Source: Treponemataceae bacterium
Lineage (GTDB): Bacteria > Spirochaetota > Spirochaetia > Treponematales > Treponemataceae
NCBI GenBank assembly: GCA_024402435.1
Contig: JAKSTU010000014.1
Span: 1 to 51,961, forward strand
Reading direction: 5' to 3'
DNA: 51,961 bases
A program made the translations under genes and the position numbers. Below are positions 41,862 through 49,150 of the stretch, piece after piece (position 1 is the stretch's first letter; the number at the start of each line of letters is the position of its first letter). The notes under the pieces were generated by a model, which saw nothing but the letters and a program-made list of their open reading frames with translations, was not told the DNA's origin and searched no databases.

Positions 41862-44800
41862 TCAGAAAGCCCTGATCGGGCGGTAGTCATATAAATGGAA
41901 GTTCCAGCATGCATGAATTCCTCCCTTTGTTACTGGTTGATTATCAAACATACGGAGATTTTGTTCTGTATTGGAACTTGCAAAGACACCCCCAATGCTG
42001 CCACCTCCAGCCTTATGAAGTGATGCATTGACAACAACCTTGGAGTCAGTCATTATCTTTAATTCCATCATAGTAGGAATGTACCAGCCCTTTTCAAATT
42101 TTGTACCAATAAGTTCTTTGTGGTACATAGCAAAATTTTCTGCATAGCCAAAAGCAGGATAATATTCCGCAAGTTTTTCAGGTGTTGAATAAACTGGATC
42201 AACAGATCTGATTATTGCCAGATTGTCTTTTCCGTCAAAGTCACCTTTCCATTCACCTGTAACATTGTCTGCTTCAAGATGGAATTCCTTCCAGTAATTC
42301 CATGCGCCAAAAGAGTATTCGTCAATAAGTCCGTCTGTAAGCAGAAGCATTGAGTAAGAAGAAACTTCTGCACCTGTAGCTTTTGCCCACTTAATGCCGA
42401 CACCTAAGTCATCATGTGTTGAAGAAAGGCTTACCCCCAGCGGAGTTCCTTCATCTGTGAAGCCAAAAATCACGGCTGCCACAGATTTTCTGCTGTTATA
42501 TTCCGAGCTTCTGGTTCCGTCAGTGTAGATAAAATCACCAATTTTCCATGAAGAATAATCTTTGACAGAAAGTGTGAACTGCTTTTTAGACTTTCCGTTT
42601 CTGTCAGAAATCGTAATACTGTAATCGCCTTTTTTCTTAGGATTTTTAATCTCCACATAAGCAAGTCTGTCTGTTACGACAGTTACTTTTGCATTTCTTA
42701 TAATATCTTTTGTCCTGCAGTCCAGATAGAAAAGTTTTTCCGGATCATCCACAGTTGTGAATCCTTCACCAATAACGGTAACCTTTACAGAATCAGATTT
42801 TGCATTTACTCCTACGTTTCCTGCTATTACTTCTGAAATGCGTGGCTCATCGTAAACAATAATCTCGTAATTCATTTCAGGATAATAAATAAGCGGATTG
42901 TATGCAATTTTTCCGTCTGCGTAGATTCTGATCTGATAAACTCCTTCTTTTTTAGGAACCGGAATATCCCAGCTGACACGTTGAGCCTGTATTCCATTTG
43001 CTGTCTTTGGAACCTCAAGTTTCAGCTTTGTCATTCCTTCCACAGGAATAAAGGAATCTCCAAAATAACTGATTTCCAGAGATTTGTACTGGTTGAGCCC
43101 TGAACCGGAGATTATAAGTTCTGCCTTAGCATTACCCTTAACAGCATCTGCAAGTGTTACTTTCGAGTTTTCCAGAGACATTTCATCAACGATTCCAATT
43201 ACATCAAAATACCTAAAGGTTTCAAGAATTTCCTTAACCGGGATAACACTCTGCTGGTCTGCTGTTTTATCAGCTACTTTACCGGAAGTCTGATTTCCAG
43301 AGGTCTGTCCGGCAACAGCAGATTCATTTTCCATCTGACGTGTATAAAGAGCTGTATTTATAAGTTTTGTATATTCCTTTTTCTCTGCCTCGCTCACTCT
43401 TTTAGGCTGCCAGTTTTCTTTTTCAGAGCCGGTAAGAGGAATGAATTCATAGATGAAGCGGTTCTCGCCGTCATAAGTCCTGAGGCCGTTACTGTCAATT
43501 GCGTCAAAACTTCCCCAGAGCGGAGACCATTTTGTCTCCTTACCTTCCCAGCCTGCATCAACATGAACTTCAAAAGTTCCGTCCTCTGCATAACGGTAGC
43601 CGTCAATTACTGTAAGGTGATTGTATTTTCCGTCTTTTGAATGGATTGAATACATCAACGGACGTTTCTGCTGAAGATTTGTCCTGATTATGTCCTCAAA
43701 TTCTTCTTTTGTTCTGCTGCAGTAATCGTATTTCGGCCATGCATAGGAATTACGTATGATTTTTACAGGCGCATAATCAGGAAGCATTATCTCTATGCCG
43801 TAATAATCACGGGTTGCGTTAAGCCAGTCACGGTTCAGAACAATTGCACAGTTATAAAGCAGAAGATCAGTGTCATAATGCTTTGCATCAGATCGTTCTG
43901 TCCTCATGTCCAGAAGACACTGAGTGTAATCAGCACTGAATCTGTCAAAGTCCTGGAAATAATCTTTCTTTGAGGTCTGGTAATAATGGTTTCCTGAAAG
44001 AGGAATGTTGTGATAGAAAAGAAGATTTGCTATTGCAAGAGGCTCACAGGTTGCGCTCTGTCTGTTTTCTGCAAACTGAAGGTATCCTTCACGCGGTCCC
44101 CAGACTGTCTTTAAAAGAGGTCCGACTCTATCGCCATCTTCCTGATCCATTTCAGCAGAGGCATCAGTTTCCACAGTTACAGCTGCAGCCACAACAGTAT
44201 CTTCTTTTGGTATTACCGTTGATGCTGTAATAATCTCATAATTCGGATGACAGCTCATGCAGAAATAGGAAACCGCAGAGCTTTTGTTGCAATAAATCTT
44301 TACATCATCAGGAATTGCATCTTCCAGCGTGCTTACATCTATTGAATTAGGAATCACAATGTTTTTTACAGTTCCCTTTCCTTTAAAGTTCTCAGGGAAA
44401 TAACATGTGCCCTCTTTTATCTCAAGAGTCGGCCCTGTCACTTTGAAACATGAGGGAACATAATACCGCTGTGTCATGAAATAATTCTCTGCAAAAGAAT
44501 CTTCCGCACAGATGATGCCTGCGCTTCCATACAGAAGCCCCAGCCAGCCGTCAACACGTTTGAGGCTTTCCGGCAAAGTCACTTCTGTAATGCTGTCGGA
44601 GCCGTTGAAAACGCCATAACCGATTGACTCAACACCTTCTTCCAGAACAACGGATGTAAGTTTTGGACAATAGGCAAAAGCATTTCCGCCGACAGTTTTT
44701 ACATTGCCAGGAATCACCAGTTCTCCCTCAAGATTCGGACAGTCACTGAAAGCATAAGCACCTATTGACTCAAGACCTTTACCGAAGACAATTCTTCTGA

Positions 44801-45938
44801 TTTTTTCCTTATCCTGAATATCGCCGGAATCAAGCTTTTTAACATTATCGTTTACAGTTAAAGTTCCGTCTCCACTTAACAGTCCGATGTCGCCCATTGC
44901 AGCAACTGCAGACATTTCCACCAGCTTTTCTGACGGATTTCCTGCAGTTTCACCGGGGATTGCAGTACCGTTCACTGCGGCCATCACAGCCTGACCAGCC
45001 GGAGAATCAATTGCGTCGCAATCAAAGTTGAATATCTTGCAGAAAAGTGCAATATCACTTGCAGGATCACAGAAAATCTTCATGTTATTAAAAATTTCCG
45101 GATTCACCTCATTAAGATCTATTGAATCCGGGAGAACCATGTTTTTTACAGTCCCTTTTCCTTTATATTCTGTAGGGATATATACGGTTCCTTCTTTAAC
45201 CACAAGAGTATCGCCTGCAACCTTGAAACAGGACGGAACATAATATTTCTGTTTTTTGAAGACTTCTTCCGCGTAAGAATCTTCTTCGCAGATTATCTCC
45301 GGTTCTCCGTAACCAAGTCCCAATGAATCTTCGATGCGTGTAAGGCTCGCCGGAAAAGTGACTTCTGTAACTTTGCCACAGCTGTTGAAAGGAGCCGAAC
45401 CGATGTATTCAACGCCTTCCTCAAGAACTATGGATGTAAGGTTTGAGCAGAAAGCGAATGCCCAGTCTCCGATTCTCTTTATATGGCCTGGAATTACAAG
45501 TTCGCCTTCCAGGTTCATGAAATCAAGAAAAGCATAATCGTCTATTTCTTCTATATTTTTTCCGAAAACTATTTTTTTGATATCGTACTGGTTTTTAATC
45601 TCGTAGGGTCCGATTCTTGTTACGTGGTCGCCGATTGTGTAAGTTCCGTCGGCACTGAGTTTACCGTTGACAACATTCACTTCGTACCATTCCCGATCAG
45701 GACCACGGCTTACATTAAGAATTGTGGAACCTGTATGTATTCCTGTTATCTCTCCGGTTGCTTCATTGTATTCTGCAACTCCAGAGTCAATATTGAAAAC
45801 ATTTACTTTTCCGCCAGAAGCTTTTCCTTTAAAAAACTCCAGCTTCATTATCTCACCAGGGAAAAGATCAACAGTTGTCTGACCAAATGCCGCAGCAACA
45901 ATCAGCAATCCTAATAGAATTGTAAAAAGTTTTTTCAT
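41862..45938 (-). CDS. Exported LRR protein with C10 peptidase, TIG and DUF1566-like domains
   Basis: 1358 residues. Signal peptide MKKLFTILLGLLIVAAAFGQ; Big_2-like domain (~20-90, TGEITGIHTGSTILNVS); two LRR_5 blocks (~100-225 and ~355-540, related to each other); C10 domain (~605-845) with Cys631 (SATCEPLAIANLL) and His774 (YNHLTVIDGYR); TIG/IPT-like domain (~1030-1125, VKVTVIGEGF); C-terminal DUF1566-like domain (~1128-1358, KIGDFIYTDGTRSSEYNS, GWYIPTMMEL, ending RPIRAF), a common treponemal ending. In the C10 domain the WGQ glutamine is Pro (VWGP) and the Asn of HxNxGW is Asp (HVDAGWEG), so activity is less certain than in the neighbour. AGGAG precedes the ATG. Confidence 0.88.
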   Translation of the reverse strand: MKKLFTILLGLLIVAAAFGQTTVDLFPGEIMKLEFFKGKASGGKVNVFNIDSGVAEYNEATGEITGIHTGSTILNVSRGPDREWYEVNVVNGKLSADGTYTIGDHVTRIGPYEIKNQYDIKKIVFGKNIEEIDDYAFLDFMNLEGELVIPGHIKRIGDWAFAFCSNLTSIVLEEGVEYIGSAPFNSCGKVTEVTFPASLTRIEDSLGLGYGEPEIICEEDSYAEEVFKKQKYYVPSCFKVAGDTLVVKEGTVYIPTEYKGKGTVKNMVLPDSIDLNEVNPEIFNNMKIFCDPASDIALFCKIFNFDCDAIDSPAGQAVMAAVNGTAIPGETAGNPSEKLVEMSAVAAMGDIGLLSGDGTLTVNDNVKKLDSGDIQDKEKIRRIVFGKGLESIGAYAFSDCPNLEGELVIPGNVKTVGGNAFAYCPKLTSVVLEEGVESIGYGVFNGSDSITEVTLPESLKRVDGWLGLLYGSAGIICAEDSFAENYFMTQRYYVPSCFKVTGPTLEIKEGTCYFPENFKGKGTVKNIVIPNSIDVSTLEDAIPDDVKIYCNKSSAVSYFCMSCHPNYEIITASTVIPKEDTVVAAAVTVETDASAEMDQEDGDRVGPLLKTVWGPREGYLQFAENRQSATCEPLAIANLLFYHNIPLSGNHYYQTSKKDYFQDFDRFSADYTQCLLDMRTERSDAKHYDTDLLLYNCAIVLNRDWLNATRDYYGIEIMLPDYAPVKIIRNSYAWPKYDYCSRTKEEFEDIIRTNLQQKRPLMYSIHSKDGKYNHLTVIDGYRYAEDGTFEVHVDAGWEGKETKWSPLWGSFDAIDSNGLRTYDGENRFIYEFIPLTGSEKENWQPKRVSEAEKKEYTKLINTALYTRQMENESAVAGQTSGNQTSGKVADKTADQQSVIPVKEILETFRYFDVIGIVDEMSLENSKVTLADAVKGNAKAELIISGSGLNQYKSLEISYFGDSFIPVEGMTKLKLEVPKTANGIQAQRVSWDIPVPKKEGVYQIRIYADGKIAYNPLIYYPEMNYEIIVYDEPRISEVIAGNVGVNAKSDSVKVTVIGEGFTTVDDPEKLFYLDCRTKDIIRNAKVTVVTDRLAYVEIKNPKKKGDYSITISDRNGKSKKQFTLSVKDYSSWKIGDFIYTDGTRSSEYNSRKSVAAVIFGFTDEGTPLGVSLSSTHDDLGVGIKWAKATGAEVSSYSMLLLTDGLIDEYSFGAWNYWKEFHLEADNVTGEWKGDFDGKDNLAIIRSVDPVYSTPEKLAEYYPAFGYAENFAMYHKELIGTKFEKGWYIPTMMELKIMTDSKVVVNASLHKAGGGSIGGVFASSNTEQNLRMFDNQPVTKGGIHACWNFHLYDYRPIRAF

Positions 45939-46040
45939 GAATAAAACTCCTGTTTCCTAATGTTTGGATTTCAAAAAAGAATTCAGAATGCTGCTCTGCG
46001 GGATGGCTGAATCAGCACCCTGAATCTATGGATTGTGCTT

Positions 46041-46083
46041 GCAGGCGGTTACTGTACCACGACAAAGTGGAGCCACCGCCTGC
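46041..46083 (-). other. Stem-loop between LRR genes
   Basis: GCAGGCGGT (46041-46049) pairs with ACCGCCTGC (46075-46083), with inner CCAC/GTGG. It follows the stop at 46091 on the minus strand but no T-run comes directly after; a weaker hairpin with T6 lies further down near 45975. Likely transcript 3' structure or rho-dependent end. Confidence 0.6.
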
Positions 46084-46090
46084 CGGTTTG

Positions 46091-49069
46091 TCAGAAGGAA
46101 TACTTTATTCCGCAGATTTCCAGGTTCTTAAGATAATAGATCTTCTGGAAAAAGCTGGTGTTTCTGTCTGCATTCACGTCATAGACTATTACACTCTCAA
46201 GACTCCACGGAGTGTAATAGTATGTTGTTGTCCGTACCCTTTCAGAGAAAGAATAATATTTGTTCTCATCTGCCTCAGTTCTTCCAAAGAATACTGCAAA
46301 ATGCCGTGCCGAATAGGGAGTCACACCTAAAGAACGTACCGTAACTTTTCTGATGTTCGGGCAGTCAAGGAATGCCTTTAACTTGATGTTCTTTGCATTC
46401 TTTACACATACAAGATACTCATTCTCTGTGATGGCTGTAGAGTAGGAACCGTAACACTCGTCAAAATCAATTGCAAAGTCATTCTCTGCTTCCCGGAGAA
46501 CTTCATTGAGCCTTTCCATGTCAGCATCAGTAAAGTTCTCTGCAGTAACTTTTACAATTCCCGTCTTAAGCTGATTTCTTATGTCATCAAGGAATTTATC
46601 TGTAGCCTCTGTAACAGGAGCTTTTTCGTTATTTGCAGCCGGTGAATAACTCTGGTCATAGGAACTGTTATTTTCGGCAGAGTAATACCTGGAAGGATCA
46701 ATCTTTGCAGGAACATTTGTACTGTTCCGGGGCCACTCATCGGCTTCCAAGTCTTCTTCATCAGGTTCTTTCTCTTCAATCACAACATGGTATGTATATT
46801 TCTTATAAAGAGTCACACCAGATTCCTGACCCGTTGCAATCGCCTCAAAAACATAATCACCGGAAGCTTCAGGGAAGAACGTAAAGGAAACGAGGTCGAT
46901 TTTGTCCCGGATTATCTTACCATTGACTTTGATAGTCAGAACAACCTGCTCTCTTACATAATCATCAACGGTTCCGTAAATATCTATTCCGCCACCCTCT
47001 CTCATTGTGTACGTCCTGTCTGTTCCATACCAGTTGGGGAAATAGAGCTCAGAATTGCGGTCCAATGTTTTTTTGGTCGGAGGTTGAATTTGAGTATACT
47101 TGATTTTGGCATTTGGAACTCTTATGAAATCAGATTCCTCACAGGAGTCCTCATAATATCTTTTCAGGTGGATTCTATCTTTGCTGTAAGTAAATTCATG
47201 CAGGGCTGACAATGATACAATTTTCCCGTTCCTGAATTCTCCGATAGGAAGTGCGTCAACATAATAGTCTGCTCTTGTTGAGCTGTCCTCCTCGTAATCT
47301 TTCATTTCGTAAATCTTGGAATCTTTAATCATCAGACCGGATGATCTGCGGGTGAAAATATAATTATAGAAGTTTTTCAGATCTGGATAGAAAATCCAGA
47401 ATCCATTCACTGTATCAGGATAGGTATCTGTTGAGACAATATTGACAGAAGATTCATAGGATGTTCCGTCCTGGAAATTTGTCTTTGCATATACAACATA
47501 AACACCGCTGTTCCTGCAGTTGAAGTAGAAATCTTTTCCTTCCGTATAGCTCAGTGTATGTTCTTTTTCGCCATACAAAGAAATAACAGTCCATTCAACA
47601 TTCTTCACAGGTTTTTCCGAGACTATCTCAAGCCGGCATTTTTCACCAACAAGGTAAACATCCTTAGGATTCCAGATATCTCCGTCTCTGTGGAATCTTT
47701 TCTCCTGATCTTTTGCCTTTGTTATATTCAATGTGATTCTGTTTGTCTCATATTTTGTTTTATCTTTTGAGACAACAGCGTATACCTCATATTTTCCAGC
47801 TTCAAGACCGTATAAATAGAAAGACTGAGTATTTGCAGTACTTAATGCAAAAGAAGGTTCTGAAGAGGGATCCTTCAGCAGGTTTCCGGTTCTGTACCAG
47901 TCCACATTTATTTTCTCATCAAAAGCACCATCAAGATAGAACCTTGCTGTATGATTTTCTGCCATGGTGGTCTTATCACTGGCGATTGTTATTCTTGATC
48001 CTCCGTCAAAATAGGATCTTGGTCTTACATCAAGTTTCCTTGTGCTTTTTGTATATTTATTACTGCCCGTTTCATCGTTGACAAGCAGTGTATTGTCATC
48101 AAATTTAAAATCAACAGGATTTATGGTTATTCTGAGTTTTACAGTTCCATTTGATTCAAGCTGAGCGAAAGGATACTCAGCAAGGGTATAACTTCCCAAA
48201 ACATCGGTAAACTTGGAGAGGAATCCTTCTTCATCAATGAGAATACCGCTCTTTCCGTCCTGGCTGAGCCACGTTGTGTGGTAATATTTTTCCGGCGTAT
48301 GAGTCAGCACCTTTTTTCCACGGATGTTCTCAATGTCAGTGTTTATAAAATCTTCAAGAGCCTGATTAACAGGTTTTACAGAGCCAGTCTCTGTCTTTTC
48401 CGGCTCAACATAATATGAATATCCGTAATTGCTGTAACCTTTTTTTGTAAGCAGGTAAGAAAAGCCACCTTTTGCATAGGAAGATTCCAGATCAAAACCG
48501 TTATCGCGGAACCATTTAACAGCATAGTAATTGTTTTCACCATTTAAAGAGGAAACGTCTGAAAAAGCATTTTCCCCGATTCTGGTCAATGAATCAGGGA
48601 CTTCCAGAAAATCAATCCCAACATTATAGAAGGCGTAATCACCGATTGACTCAAGGTTGGGACATGAATATCCAAGATATAGATTAATCCGGCCTGATGC
48701 CTCTGCAAATATGTACGACGGAATACGTCTTACACTTCCTCCGATACCGATGGAGTAAAGATTGGCGTTTCTGAAGGCAGAATCTGTCAAGTCCTTACAG
48801 TTGGCTGCAGAAAACCAGATACTGCCAAGATTAGGACAGTCAGAAAAAGCATTTTCACCAATGGAAACAATCTGCTCAGGAATATTAACAGATGTAATTT
48901 CTTTGATTCCTCTGAAACCATCTTTCGCAATCTTCGTGACGGAATCATCAAAATACAGAACTCCTGCAGGATCAATCAGGTATAAATCTGTGTCTTTGTA
49001 GGTTATCTGTGCAAAAACTGATGTTACAGAAAGAAGCATCACGAGAGCAGCAAGTAAAAATCTTTTCAT
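46091..49069 (-). CDS. Exported LRR/Ig-like surface protein
   Basis: 992 residues starting MKRFLLAALVMLLSVTSVFA, a clear signal peptide, with GGAGG 6 nt upstream; a longer frame from 49108 is rejected because it runs through the terminator before that site. An N-terminal LRR_5 block (~20-215, INIPEQ-type strands such as VNIPEQIVSIGENAFSDCPN) is followed by several beta-rich Ig-like segments (~355-450, 470-560, 680-770), and an LRR-like C-terminus with NDFAIDFDECYGSYSTAITE and IKLKAFLDCPNIRKVTV. Segments with VDWYRTG and VEWTVIS resemble the Ig units of the next protein. No peptidase domain is seen. Probably a surface or secreted adhesin; function inferred only. Confidence 0.85.
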   Translation of the reverse strand: MKRFLLAALVMLLSVTSVFAQITYKDTDLYLIDPAGVLYFDDSVTKIAKDGFRGIKEITSVNIPEQIVSIGENAFSDCPNLGSIWFSAANCKDLTDSAFRNANLYSIGIGGSVRRIPSYIFAEASGRINLYLGYSCPNLESIGDYAFYNVGIDFLEVPDSLTRIGENAFSDVSSLNGENNYYAVKWFRDNGFDLESSYAKGGFSYLLTKKGYSNYGYSYYVEPEKTETGSVKPVNQALEDFINTDIENIRGKKVLTHTPEKYYHTTWLSQDGKSGILIDEEGFLSKFTDVLGSYTLAEYPFAQLESNGTVKLRITINPVDFKFDDNTLLVNDETGSNKYTKSTRKLDVRPRSYFDGGSRITIASDKTTMAENHTARFYLDGAFDEKINVDWYRTGNLLKDPSSEPSFALSTANTQSFYLYGLEAGKYEVYAVVSKDKTKYETNRITLNITKAKDQEKRFHRDGDIWNPKDVYLVGEKCRLEIVSEKPVKNVEWTVISLYGEKEHTLSYTEGKDFYFNCRNSGVYVVYAKTNFQDGTSYESSVNIVSTDTYPDTVNGFWIFYPDLKNFYNYIFTRRSSGLMIKDSKIYEMKDYEEDSSTRADYYVDALPIGEFRNGKIVSLSALHEFTYSKDRIHLKRYYEDSCEESDFIRVPNAKIKYTQIQPPTKKTLDRNSELYFPNWYGTDRTYTMREGGGIDIYGTVDDYVREQVVLTIKVNGKIIRDKIDLVSFTFFPEASGDYVFEAIATGQESGVTLYKKYTYHVVIEEKEPDEEDLEADEWPRNSTNVPAKIDPSRYYSAENNSSYDQSYSPAANNEKAPVTEATDKFLDDIRNQLKTGIVKVTAENFTDADMERLNEVLREAENDFAIDFDECYGSYSTAITENEYLVCVKNAKNIKLKAFLDCPNIRKVTVRSLGVTPYSARHFAVFFGRTEADENKYYSFSERVRTTTYYYTPWSLESVIVYDVNADRNTSFFQKIYYLKNLEICGIKYSF

Positions 49070-49080
49070 CTCATCCTCCA

Positions 49081-49128
49081 AAAAAACAGGAACAAAGACC
49101 GGGAACATTTAATCTCCGGCCTTTGTTC
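49081..49128 (-). terminator. Terminator abutting the ribosome site of the LRR gene
   Basis: On the minus strand GAACAAAG then CCGG (49116-49128) pairs with CCGG then CTTTGTTC (49090-49102) with one mismatch, followed by CTGTTTTTT (T6 at 49081-49086) that directly meets GGAGG of the next gene. Same design as at 21943-22006. Confidence 0.85.
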
Positions 49129-49150
49129 TCAATTTACTGTCTTAAACTTT

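Noticed and set aside
46041..46083. tRNA-like hairpin in a gap
   Set aside because: Only one long stem with one inner helix; no anticodon arm, TψC arm or CCA end.
49070..49108. 13-residue extension of the LRR protein
   Set aside because: It would be encoded by the terminator hairpin and ribosome site; the ATG at 49069 gives a proper signal peptide with GGAGG.
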